Assembly: GCA_030065875.1 (NCBI GenBank)
Contig: JASJCR010000019.1
Span: forward strand, 62,001-126,000
DNA from: Ardenticatenaceae bacterium
GTDB lineage: Bacteria > Chloroflexota > Anaerolineae > Promineifilales > Promineifilaceae
Length of the DNA: 64,000 bases
Direction of reading: 5' to 3'
Shown here: positions 53,010 through 61,232 of the stretch, piece after piece
How positions within the stretch are numbered: position 1 is the stretch's first letter
How the letters are laid out: every line of letters starts with the position of its first letter
Notes under the pieces: model-generated
What the model was told of the DNA's origin: nothing
The model's input: the letters and a program-made list of their open reading frames with translations, nothing else
Database searches by the model: none
Made by a program: the position numbers and the translations under genes

Positions 53010-54227
53010 ATGATTAAATCATATAGTTTTTCCCAGTTTCTCAAAAATTCGGCAGTGTATCTCATCCTGTCGGTGTTTGCCTTTTTCATGCTCTTTCCGT
53101 TTCTGTTTATGCTGGCAACGTCGTTCAAGACCCCCAAGGACACATTCAACTATCCTCCCCGTCTGCTGCCGCGTGATGCCGTAACGATAGAACTCGAAGG
53201 GCAAGAAGAGCCGGTTCCGCTCTATTTTGTCGATTATGAAGGGCAGCAGGAAGAGTTTGCACTGGTCCAGGAAGGGGTGCGGATTGGCGTATTTGCCAGT
53301 CCGGACAATCTGGACGAAACCTTTGATCGGCCGATCACCGAGGCCACGGCAGTAGGTGGATTTGTCAACCAGGAAAAAATCGAGATCAACGGGGAAGAGC
53401 TCCCGGTGTGGGAAATTGAGGTCGATGGCGAACCGGTTGAGGTCGTTCAGGTGGGGCAAACCGCCTTTGGTCGCTTTATTGATCCTGAAAATCCGGAACG
53501 GGAGGTCTTGCAAAATGCGCGCCTGAGCACGCCGGTGGAAACGTTCGGATTTCATCCCTCAAATTATGAGGACGTTATCGATTTGCAAAACATGGATCGC
53601 AGCCTGACCAACACCATTTTGGTGACCCTGGGCGTGGTGTTCGGGGTTCTGTTTACCTCGGTGTTGGGTGGGTATGCGTTTGCCCGCCTGAAGTTCCCCG
53701 GCCGGGATCAGCTCTTTGTCGTCTATTTGGGAACGATTATGATTCCTTTTGTCGTGCTGATCACCCCGATGTATCAGCTGATGGTGTGGATTGGCTGGGT
53801 CGACAAAATCGCCTCACTTATTTTCCCGTGGATTTTTAGCGCGTACGGGACGTTTTTGATGCGTCAGTTCTTTATCACCATTCCCAAAGAGGTCGAGGAA
53901 GCGGCGTTGATTGACGGGGCTTCCCGGCTGCAGATTTTGACCCGCATTTTCCTGCCGGCCAGCACACCAGCCCTGGCGACGCTGACGACGTTTATGTTTT
54001 TGTACGCCTGGAACAGCTTCTTCTGGCCGCTGGTGGTGATCAATACCGGCAACTATCAGAACCATGTGCTAACGCTGTCGCTAAACGTGCTGCGCGGCCG
54101 GGCGTCGGACAGTCCCAACCTGATTTTGGCCGGTGCGGCGATTGCCATCCTGCCCCCGATGATTATCTTTATTTTGGGGCAGCGATTCTTTGTCGAAAGC
54201 GCCACGAGCAGCGCTGTGAAAGGCTGA
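53010..54227 (+). CDS. Sugar ABC transporter permease (MalG-like) with periplasmic insert
   Basis: 405 residues against about 280 usual. TM1 lies near residues 16-36. Then about 150 residues predicted outside the membrane and rich in beta-strand (for example VPLYFVDYEGQQEEF and GEELPVWEIEVDGEPVEVV) before TM2 near 210. The EAA loop EEAALIDGASRLQIL and the C-terminal ILPPMIIFILGQRFFVESATSSAVKG (shortened) are normal. The insert probably contacts the binding protein or substrate, comparable in place only to the MalF P2 loop. Confidence 0.9.
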   Translation: MIKSYSFSQFLKNSAVYLILSVFAFFMLFPFLFMLATSFKTPKDTFNYPPRLLPRDAVTIELEGQEEPVPLYFVDYEGQQEEFALVQEGVRIGVFASPDNLDETFDRPITEATAVGGFVNQEKIEINGEELPVWEIEVDGEPVEVVQVGQTAFGRFIDPENPEREVLQNARLSTPVETFGFHPSNYEDVIDLQNMDRSLTNTILVTLGVVFGVLFTSVLGGYAFARLKFPGRDQLFVVYLGTIMIPFVVLITPMYQLMVWIGWVDKIASLIFPWIFSAYGTFLMRQFFITIPKEVEEAALIDGASRLQILTRIFLPASTPALATLTTFMFLYAWNSFFWPLVVINTGNYQNHVLTLSLNVLRGRASDSPNLILAGAAIAILPPMIIFILGQRFFVESATSSAVKG

Positions 54228-54254
54228 TTAATTTCTAACTGCCAATCGCCATTA

Positions 54255-54291
54255 GCTAATAGCTATTTACCGTTAGCAAGTAGCTATTAGC
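54255..54291. repeat. Inverted repeat with the UDG-like gene's stop codon in its loop
   Basis: GCTAATAGCTA (54255-54265) and TAGCTATTAGC (54281-54291) are exact complements. The 15-base loop has the stop codon (54273-54275) at its centre. One arm encodes the LLIA part of the protein tail. The element separates convergent genes. Confidence 0.93.
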
Positions 54292-54890
54292 AATTTTCTT
54301 AGGCCATTGACAAACGCCTTTTTGCCCCCTCTCGACGGGTGGCGGATATAGGTGTGGGGTAGATCGAGCTGCTGCAGCTGTTTTTCCGCCTTGCGGCCGA
54401 CGGCCGCGATTGTGCGCGGTTGAAAAATTTGAATTAGGTCATAAATAAACGGCCGTCCAAACGCCAGTTCATCGGCTTTGGGCGGCCGATTGCTTTGGGT
54501 ATTTCCCGGCAGGTGGGGATGAAAGGGAAAGGCGTTCCAGCAAAGCGGCACGACGTCAAGGGTGGCGAATGTTTCCCAAACGATGGTGGCTGACTGTTCA
54601 CTTTGATTGGAATCGATTAAAAAGCGCCGGGACCTCCGGGCAAAGTAGGGGTGGGTTTTGACAATTCGAGGGCTGGTAAAGGGGATTCCCGTCAGGCGGC
54701 CGCCGAGGTAGCCTGGCGCTTCACCAACAAGCAGAAGTGATGGGGATTGAGTTTGCATGATCGAGAGGTAGCCACTCAAATTTTTCCGAAGAGATGATTC
54801 GCCATAAAAATTGACATAATCTTTTGACGAAAGCTCTGATGTTGTCAGTTTGTCGACAAACCGATCGATCATAAGATGAATTTGGCTCAT
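54273..54890 (-). CDS. Uracil-DNA-glycosylase-like protein
   Basis: 205 residues. LLVGEAPGYLGGRLTGIPFTS (shortened: VGEAPGYLGGRLTG, about residues 54-67) is the water-activating/nucleotide-loop motif of the UDG superfamily, and CWNAFPFHPH and a late HPSRGGKKAF correspond to later motifs. The catalytic role, removal of uracil from DNA, is inferred; members with this pattern are often annotated only as UDG-like. AAGGCGGTGA precedes the start. The tail is microrepeat-derived. Confidence 0.8.
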   Translation of the reverse strand: MSQIHLMIDRFVDKLTTSELSSKDYVNFYGESSLRKNLSGYLSIMQTQSPSLLLVGEAPGYLGGRLTGIPFTSPRIVKTHPYFARRSRRFLIDSNQSEQSATIVWETFATLDVVPLCWNAFPFHPHLPGNTQSNRPPKADELAFGRPFIYDLIQIFQPRTIAAVGRKAEKQLQQLDLPHTYIRHPSRGGKKAFVNGLRKLLIATC

Positions 54891-54996
54891 TCACCGCCTT
54901 GATGCGCTGATGGGGGCTGACACAAAAACCCCCTTCCTTACTTTCACAGCTCTCGCGGCTCTAGTCGGAAGGGGGAAGAGGGATAGATAAGAAAGT

Positions 54997-56103
54997 TTAA
55001 TATCTGAGGATCGCGCCGATTTTTCCGGACTCCTCAAGCTCTTCATTTTCACTGATGAGTTCGACATGTCCTCCTTGAGACAGGGTGCGTTCCACGGCCG
55101 CTTCCACCACATCTTCGACTCGCTGTGGCTGTCCGGCCGCTTCCGGTTGATCGATCACCAATTCTGACGATAAGAAGCCGGTATCCTGATAGCTGTATCC
55201 TTTTTGGCGAAATCCATCACTAATAATCAGGGTCTTCACGCGCCCTTCAAAAACCGCTTTCAAAGTTGGATCGAGGGTTAACACACCGTTCCCTCCACTT
55301 TTGGCGCGATCAATCATCTCGCGCACCAGAGAAGCTTCGCGGCGGGCGTTGGTTTCCCCCAGCAGGGCAATCGATTTTTGCTGTACCTCGAGTTCTGGGG
55401 CATCCATATCGATATTAAACTGCCCGGCAATGCACGCCTGGAGCTGGCGGGGCAGCTGCAGCTGAAAATAGCTAATCGTTTCCGCAGCGCCGCCTAAAAA
55501 CAGCCGTCGAATGGGGTGACCTTCAAAAAACCCGGCCGCGGCCGAAGCCGCTTCACGGGAGTTGCGCTGCCAGGTTTCGAGTACGTGGCGGCTGCCGTCG
55601 CTGCCTCCCTTGAGCCCGACCGCTGAAGACCCGGCCCCAGCTTTTAATTTGCGATTTTCTTCGCCCATATATCCATCGCTGTCTACGCAGTGGCCTAAAT
55701 GGTAAGCGTAAAAACGGGCTCCCAGGCGGTCGATGAGGATAACCCCATAGTGCCCATAATGATCAAGCAAATGGGCCAGCGGTTTGACGTGCGGTTTGCT
55801 GCTGGTGCGGATGCGATTGCGAAATGAGACGTAAGTGGGAATGACGCGCCATAAACCCTCGGCCGCACATGAAAAAATCGCTAAACCTGAGGGCTTCCAA
55901 TCAAACTCCCGATCGAGATAAGTTTCAATTTTTTCAACATCCTCCTCAAATATATCCGGAAGCGTTTTGAGTAAATTTTTGGCTTTTAGGCGAATCACTT
56001 CCTGTGGCTCCTGCCCAATATCTGTGTTGAGATAGAGAGTAATCACCTGGGATTGTGCAGCTGTAAAGTTGAGCAGCTCCTGAAATTCCTGGTTTGAGAA
56101 CAT
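54997..56103 (-). CDS. baeRF-family protein (bacterial eRF1-like)
   Basis: 368 residues with AGGAGG upstream. An N-terminal domain of about 130 residues, then an eRF1 domain 2-like segment (LGHCVDSDGYMGEE), and a C-terminal pelota/eRF1-like domain 3 (GNGVLTLDPTLKAVFEGRVKTLII, cited by VLTLDPTLKAVFEGRV). Bacterial archaeo-eukaryotic release-factor-like proteins are proposed to act in ribosome rescue or stress response; their biochemistry is little known. No GGQ motif is evident. Confidence 0.75.
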   Translation of the reverse strand: MFSNQEFQELLNFTAAQSQVITLYLNTDIGQEPQEVIRLKAKNLLKTLPDIFEEDVEKIETYLDREFDWKPSGLAIFSCAAEGLWRVIPTYVSFRNRIRTSSKPHVKPLAHLLDHYGHYGVILIDRLGARFYAYHLGHCVDSDGYMGEENRKLKAGAGSSAVGLKGGSDGSRHVLETWQRNSREAASAAAGFFEGHPIRRLFLGGAAETISYFQLQLPRQLQACIAGQFNIDMDAPELEVQQKSIALLGETNARREASLVREMIDRAKSGGNGVLTLDPTLKAVFEGRVKTLIISDGFRQKGYSYQDTGFLSSELVIDQPEAAGQPQRVEDVVEAAVERTLSQGGHVELISENEELEESGKIGAILRY

Positions 56104-56276
56104 TAGTAACCTCCTGGTGATTTCATTGTCAGTGCGGCTTGAAGCAGCTTCTGGTGTGTTTAGGCCGCAGTGTGTATGGCGCTCTCCTTCTATTTTATGA
56201 CAAAACTACCGCTTGAGTAAAGAAAAGATGGTCTCATCCTAGTTTTTACCGATTGCGAACGAAATTTGGATGATAA

Positions 56277-56309
56277 CACAGCAGATGAGCTGAGGGGTCA
56301 TCTGCTGTG
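56277..56309. terminator. Inverted repeat after the HtrA gene
   Basis: CACAGCAGATGA (56277-56288) and TCATCTGCTGTG (56298-56309) are perfect 12-bp arms around nine bases, 17 bases past the HtrA stop in gene sense. A T-poor tail follows, so a Rho-independent role is only possible. Confidence 0.6.
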
Positions 56310-56325
56310 CACATTGATGGGTTCT

Positions 56326-57618
56326 TTAAGGCCGGGCACCCAAAGTAATATTCACATCAACCTGACTGCCGTCACGAAGGACTGTCAAGGTGACGTCCTG
56401 GCCGACTTCGGTTTCAAAAACCAAATAAGAGATGAGATCCTCAAAAGAGTTCACCGTTAATCCGTCCACCCCAATAATGAGGTCACCACCAAGCTGAGTT
56501 TCCGGGCTGGAGGCGACGAGGCCGCCGTCATCGGCCGGGCCACCCGGCGTAATGCCGGTTACGTAAGCGCCGTTGGGCTGCGGCAGGTCGAGCAGCCGCT
56601 GCGTGGCCAGATCAATCGGGGGCGCGATTTGAACCCCCAAAAACGGATAGACGTAATTCCCTTCGGCAATCAAAGCGGGAACCACGCGGCGGACGATATT
56701 GACCGGTATCGAGAAGCCCACGCCGGTATTGCTGCCGGTTTCCGAGCGGATCGCCGCATTGACGCCGATTACTTCACCTTGAATATTAAGCAGGGGTCCG
56801 CCTGAGTTGCCGGGATTAATGGGGGCATCCGTTTGGATGACCTGCGGGAGAGAGTAACGGCCGCCTCCATCGGCGATGCGCTGGGAAGGCAGGCTGCGGC
56901 CGAGACCGCTGATGATTCCCAGCGACATCGAGCTTTGCTGCCCAAAAGGATTGCCAATGGCCACGGCAAATTGACCAATTTCTATATCTGTCGAGTTACC
57001 CAGCGGGATTGGGTTGATGCCGGAAGGCAGCACATCAACTTTGATCACGGCCAGGTCGCTGTCCACATCGGTGCCGACGAGTGAAGCGGCCACTCGCTCA
57101 CCGGTGGGGAACAGCACTTCATAGCGGTCCGCATCAGCCACAACGTGATTGTTGGTAATGATGTTGCCTTCGCCATCATAAACAAATCCGGTGCCGGTTG
57201 CGGCTCCAAAATCATCGATATAGGTAAAAATGAAGACGACTGACGGATTTACCGTGTCATAAAGGGCGATCAGGGTCTCTTCCAGTTGAAAAGTGGCCTG
57301 GGCCGCTGAAAGCTCGGGTGCTGGAGGGGCGCTTTCTACAATCGGTTCATCTTGAATTTCAACCCCGACAGCCTCTTCAATTGATTCTTCCAGAACCGTT
57401 TCTGACTGCTGAGATGTTTGTTCGAGAGGAGCGCTTAACCCGGTGCGTGATTCAGTCAGGGCAGCTTCTTCGGTTGCCAGAAGCGTTTCGGCAGATTGGA
57501 CGCCGGTATTAAACCCCAGGCCGTTCAAAACCGGCAAAAAAGCAGCGCCGGCAATGACTCCTAACAATAAAAATAAAACTGCGCCCATAAGAAAGGCGGA
57601 AAATTTGTCGCGAAACAT
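56326..57618 (-). CDS. HtrA/DegP-type serine protease with PDZ domain
   Basis: 430 residues. An N-terminal membrane anchor (FLMGAVLFLLLGVIAGAAFL) is followed by an acidic, Glu/Ser-rich linker of about 90 residues. The trypsin-like domain has the catalytic triad: His in TNNHVVADA, Asp in VDSDLAVIKVD, and Ser in NPGNSGGPLLN. A C-terminal PDZ domain (YVTGITPGGPA) follows. Acts outside the membrane in protein quality control. AAGGAA precedes the start. Confidence 0.93.
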   Translation of the reverse strand: MFRDKFSAFLMGAVLFLLLGVIAGAAFLPVLNGLGFNTGVQSAETLLATEEAALTESRTGLSAPLEQTSQQSETVLEESIEEAVGVEIQDEPIVESAPPAPELSAAQATFQLEETLIALYDTVNPSVVFIFTYIDDFGAATGTGFVYDGEGNIITNNHVVADADRYEVLFPTGERVAASLVGTDVDSDLAVIKVDVLPSGINPIPLGNSTDIEIGQFAVAIGNPFGQQSSMSLGIISGLGRSLPSQRIADGGGRYSLPQVIQTDAPINPGNSGGPLLNIQGEVIGVNAAIRSETGSNTGVGFSIPVNIVRRVVPALIAEGNYVYPFLGVQIAPPIDLATQRLLDLPQPNGAYVTGITPGGPADDGGLVASSPETQLGGDLIIGVDGLTVNSFEDLISYLVFETEVGQDVTLTVLRDGSQVDVNITLGARP

Positions 57619-58165
57619 ACTGAATTATTCCTTTTTTTCTGGTGGTTGAAATTTGCGCGTACGTGCGCATCCATCCATTGTTGCCCGTGTGATCCTTTCG
57701 TATAGATTTAACAAAAGGATTTTATTGTAATTTATATTCGCCCAAAGCGAATGATATTCCATTCATATGGTGTAGACGTGCTGACCTGTTGAAATATTAG
57801 TCAGGAGAGGGAAAGTGTGTCAAGCGACCCCATCTATTTTTACCCAACGCTAACCGCACCCTCACGCAACACTAAGGGTAGCTCAGATTTGGCCCTTATC
57901 TCGGAGCTGTCGAGGTAAATTTAACGTTGCCCTATTCTTAGAACTCCTGTCATTGCTCAGAATGAGATTCGTGTGAAAAGTCAAGCGATTTCCGCCGCTT
58001 GGCACCGGTTCACTCTTCAAGACGCCGCAGCAAAGAGGCCACAGCTTACGTATCCCCACAATGCCGACCATCATTTTCTTCTTGCCGCGTTCAAGCTGTG
58101 GACGGGTAGCCAGGATGAAACCGAAGGCTTTGTGTAGGGGCTTGGCTAGCCAAGCCCTTACAAAT
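57619..58165. repeat. Gene-free stretch with palindrome and possible element relic
   Basis: No convincing gene. It ends with a near-perfect palindrome GTAGGGGCTTGG-CTAG-CCAAGCCCTTAC (58134-58161) directly after the PFK gene in its sense. The segment 57890-58130 reads on the minus strand as an open frame (PQLERGKKKMMVGIVGIRK) of the kind produced by dispersed repeats, so it may be a relic. The first 200 bases hold the HtrA promoter region. Confidence 0.5.
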
Positions 58166-60403
58166 TTAAGCTGTTGTTGATTTTGAGCGAAACGATGGAT
58201 TGGGCTGGGCCAAAATTCGGGCGATCGGCCGCAGGGCCAGCCACCATTGATGTTTGGGACGCTGGTTGTGCGTATCAATTTGTCGGGGAACATCTTCCAG
58301 GGGGGTGAAGCGGTAGCGGCCGTTAATCATCCCCACGCAGGCGCTGGCCGGCTCTTTTTTGCCCACCTGTTCTTCGATGTAGCCGATTGATTTTGCGGCA
58401 AAACGGGTGGCGTAAATGCGATCAAATGGAGAGGGATTTCCCCCCTGCTGAATATGCCCTAAAATTGATTGGCGGACGTCAAAGGCATCCCCGCCGGCTT
58501 CTTCAAATAAGGCAGAAATGAAGCTGGTGGTATAGGTTGCGTTGGCTTTTTCGCTGCGCAGAACAACACCCAATTTTTTACCTTGCCTGAAGCCGTCCAC
58601 CAGCAGATTGACGTCATTTTGTAAATCTTTGAGGCTGATGCCTTCTTCCGGTAGATACACACGCTCCGCCCCGGATGCGAGGGAACTCATCAAGCCCAGA
58701 TAGCCGCAGTGATTGCCCATGACCTCAACCACAAAAACCCGCCTGCTGGCGACGGCCGACTGTTTGATGTTATCCACGGCGTTGACGATGCTGTTTAAGG
58801 CGGTATCCGCGCCGATGCACAACTCCGCACCGGGGAGATCATTGTCGATTGTGGCCGGGATGAGCACGATGGGGATGTCGAAGGCGGCAAAGCTGTTGCG
58901 CTGTTTGAATAACTCCAGCGCATTTTGGTATCCGGATAAACCGCCAATGATAATCAGGGCGTCGAGCTGTTTCTCCTCAATCGTGCGCGCGATGGCGTAA
59001 AAATCCCTTCCCTGGATGTGCTGGCGGGCGGTGCCCAGATACGCTCCACCGACCGGAGCCCACCCGTTGACATCCATCCAGTCGAGAGGGCGGCTTTTCC
59101 CTTCTATCAACCCTCGGAACCCGTTTTGGAATCCCATCATTTTGTGGCCCCGGTCAACGCCCAACCGCACGGCCGCGCGGATAGCGGTGTTCATGCCGGG
59201 AGAGGGGGCACCGGAGTGAAGAATGCCGATATTCAGGTGCCGTTTGTCGGGTGAGGCGGCATGGGGCAGAGCCCGAACCAGGGTGCGCAGCGTTTGAAAG
59301 GCTTCGATATACCCCGGTCCTCGAAGATCCATTGCCGTTTTGTAATCTTTTTCTTCAATCGCTTTACGCACCGCCCACGTTTTTTCCAACGCCTCTTTGA
59401 GATCGGTGCAGATTATTTTATTGCGCTGCAAGCCTACCAGAACGGAGAGCGGCTTCCCGTTTGCCTCCATTATCGCTTCCACCGCTTTGGAGCCCTGGAG
59501 GGTGCCGAGGTTGCGGTCAAACGCGCTGGGGGAACCCCCGCGCTGCACATGGCCCAAGATCGTCACGCGCACATCTTCATCCATGCGTTCTTTGAGGGTT
59601 TGCTTAACATAATCTACAGAAATGTGGTTGCCGTGTAAATCCTGGGCCCCTTCAGCCACGATGACGATGCTATCGCGCCGGCCGATTTTGCGACCCTGAT
59701 TTAGGACGTCGCACATTTTGGCTTCCCATTCTTCGAGATTGGGCGGGGATTCAGGGATCAATACCCAATCAGCCGCGGTAGCCAGGCCGCTCATCAGCGC
59801 CAGATAGCCGCATTTGCGCCCCATGACCTCGATGACAAAGGTGCGCTGATGGGAGGCCGCGGTGTCGGTAATTGCGTCTACGGCGTTGGTGATCCGGTGG
59901 AGGGCGGTATCAGCCCCAATGGTGATATCGGTATTACAGACGTCATTATCAATGGAGCCTACCAATCCGGCCACGGAAAGTGCCGGATGAGCCTCCGCTG
60001 TTTCGAGCAAAATTTGATTATCCGCTACCAGCTCGGCCAAAAGGTCAGGCCACTCTTGCTGAAACAGAATCGCTCCAGTTAAGCTGCCGTCTCCCCCGAT
60101 AACCACCAGGGAATCAATCCCATGAGCCAGCAAATTCCGGGCCGCCTGTCGGCGCCCTTCACGAGTTCGGAACTCGGCACAGCGGGCCGTCCCAATAATC
60201 GTGCCCCCTTTGTGCAAAATGCCCCCGACATTTCCCCAGGAAAACGGCCGGATTAAATTTCCCCCTTTCACCATGCCGCGATATCCTTCAAAAATCGCAT
60301 AGACGGGCACGTCATTATGTAAAGCTGTGCGGACAACCGCTCGTACGGCCGCATTCATGCCAGGGGCGTCCCCACCGCTGGTTAAAACACCAATTCGCTT
60401 CAT
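58166..60403 (-). CDS. Duplicated (eukaryote-like) 6-phosphofructokinase
   Basis: 745 residues from the ATG at 60403: two fused PFK units. The N-terminal unit keeps the catalytic residues: GVLTSGGDAPGMNAA, VVIGGDGSLTG, VGSIDNDVCNTD, EVMGRKCGYLA and GHVQRGGSPSAFDR. The C-terminal unit reads IIIGGLSGYQN and PATIDND, with the ATP Asp-Gly lost but fructose-phosphate-site residues kept, as in the regulatory half of eukaryotic PFK. It thus looks like a catalytic plus effector-binding enzyme. AGAGGT precedes the start. Confidence 0.92.
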   Translation of the reverse strand: MKRIGVLTSGGDAPGMNAAVRAVVRTALHNDVPVYAIFEGYRGMVKGGNLIRPFSWGNVGGILHKGGTIIGTARCAEFRTREGRRQAARNLLAHGIDSLVVIGGDGSLTGAILFQQEWPDLLAELVADNQILLETAEAHPALSVAGLVGSIDNDVCNTDITIGADTALHRITNAVDAITDTAASHQRTFVIEVMGRKCGYLALMSGLATAADWVLIPESPPNLEEWEAKMCDVLNQGRKIGRRDSIVIVAEGAQDLHGNHISVDYVKQTLKERMDEDVRVTILGHVQRGGSPSAFDRNLGTLQGSKAVEAIMEANGKPLSVLVGLQRNKIICTDLKEALEKTWAVRKAIEEKDYKTAMDLRGPGYIEAFQTLRTLVRALPHAASPDKRHLNIGILHSGAPSPGMNTAIRAAVRLGVDRGHKMMGFQNGFRGLIEGKSRPLDWMDVNGWAPVGGAYLGTARQHIQGRDFYAIARTIEEKQLDALIIIGGLSGYQNALELFKQRNSFAAFDIPIVLIPATIDNDLPGAELCIGADTALNSIVNAVDNIKQSAVASRRVFVVEVMGNHCGYLGLMSSLASGAERVYLPEEGISLKDLQNDVNLLVDGFRQGKKLGVVLRSEKANATYTTSFISALFEEAGGDAFDVRQSILGHIQQGGNPSPFDRIYATRFAAKSIGYIEEQVGKKEPASACVGMINGRYRFTPLEDVPRQIDTHNQRPKHQWWLALRPIARILAQPNPSFRSKSTTA

Positions 60404-60517
60404 CACACATTACCTCTCTGTACCTAAACCTTTGACCGGCCAATTGCTTGTTGGCTATGCTGATTGGCAGCAGCATTTATTAAAGAAGCGTATCTTTTAG
60501 TTGATGGTTAAACCATA

Positions 60518-61015
60518 TTATGAATCGGAGTAGGGATTTTTGCCAGATATTAAGTTAAATCCGTTTTCCTGCCACCAGGAAGTAAACGGGTTTTTTCCGT
60601 TAAATGAACGCCAATCCCCATTGGGAACGGGGGATAAACCGGTTACCTGTCCGGGCCGACCCAGATAAACCCACGCCAGCCGGGTTGAACCACACGGGGT
60701 TTCTACCGAGCGCTGCCGTCGCAAATAAAAGCTCCTGTGTTCATTTATCGGATTGTAAGCTTCCAAGTTGTCGATCCTCGGCAAAATCTCTTGATATCGC
60801 TGGGGCTCAATTTCCACCAGTACCCCTCTGACCGGGGCCGCGCTGTTTGGATCTTCAATCAGCATGGGGAAACGATTAAAATTGTACAATGTTCCGTGGG
60901 GAAATAGCGCCTCTTGTTGGTGGATGATAGAATTTTGCCAAAAATAATCGTTTTCCTGTCCTGGGATGAGTGTCCCATACACAAAAAAAGGGAGGAACGG
61001 GTTGTTTTTAGCCAT
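60518..61015 (-). CDS. Gamma-glutamylcyclotransferase-like (AIG2 fold) protein
   Basis: 165 residues. FFVYGTLIPGQENDYFW (shortened from about residue 10) has the YGTL substrate-binding motif, HGTLYNFNRFPMLIED follows, and the acidic residue is in the VRGVLVEIEPQRYQEI region. The fold covers gamma-glutamyl-amine cyclotransferases and many uncharacterised proteins. Substrate unknown. No ribosome site is evident and it stands alone near a tRNA. Confidence 0.8.
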   Translation of the reverse strand: MAKNNPFLPFFVYGTLIPGQENDYFWQNSIIHQQEALFPHGTLYNFNRFPMLIEDPNSAAPVRGVLVEIEPQRYQEILPRIDNLEAYNPINEHRSFYLRRQRSVETPCGSTRLAWVYLGRPGQVTGLSPVPNGDWRSFNGKNPFTSWWQENGFNLISGKNPYSDS

Positions 61016-61093
61016 ATTTGATCTGCAAAAAGATTGATTTTGTCAAAAGTATCGAATTTGAGAACAAATTTGCTATAATCTTAACACAAACAC

Positions 61094-61166
61094 GCTCTTG
61101 TAGCTCAGCGGACAGAGCAATGCTCTCCTAAAGCATAGGTCGGCCGTTCGAATCGGCCCAAGAGCG
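61094..61166 (+). tRNA. tRNA-Arg (anticodon CCT)
   Basis: Cloverleaf by eye: acceptor GCTCTTG/CAAGAGC, D stem GCTC/GAGC, anticodon stem ATGCT/AGCAT with loop CTCCTAA (anticodon CCT, reading AGG), T arm GGCCG-TTCGAAT-CGGCC, discriminator G. The CCA end is not encoded. A hairpin terminator follows within five bases. Confidence 0.95.
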
Positions 61167-61170
61167 CAAA

Positions 61171-61205
61171 AAAAAGGCTTCTCAAATTATCTGAGAAGCC
61201 TTTTT
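61171..61205. terminator. Bidirectional terminator after tRNA-Arg
   Basis: GGCTTCTCA and TGAGAAGCC (61176-61184, 61192-61200) form a 9-bp stem flanked by A8 on the left and T5 on the right. It can stop the tRNA transcript and the convergent gene at 61233. Confidence 0.9.
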
Positions 61206-61232
61206 CTATTTTATCGCGATTGCGGTTACTGT

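Noticed and set aside
57883-58165. Protein-coding gene on the minus strand
   Set aside because: The frame runs into the PFK gene, has no start context and resembles repeat-derived spurious frames; kept only as a possible relic.
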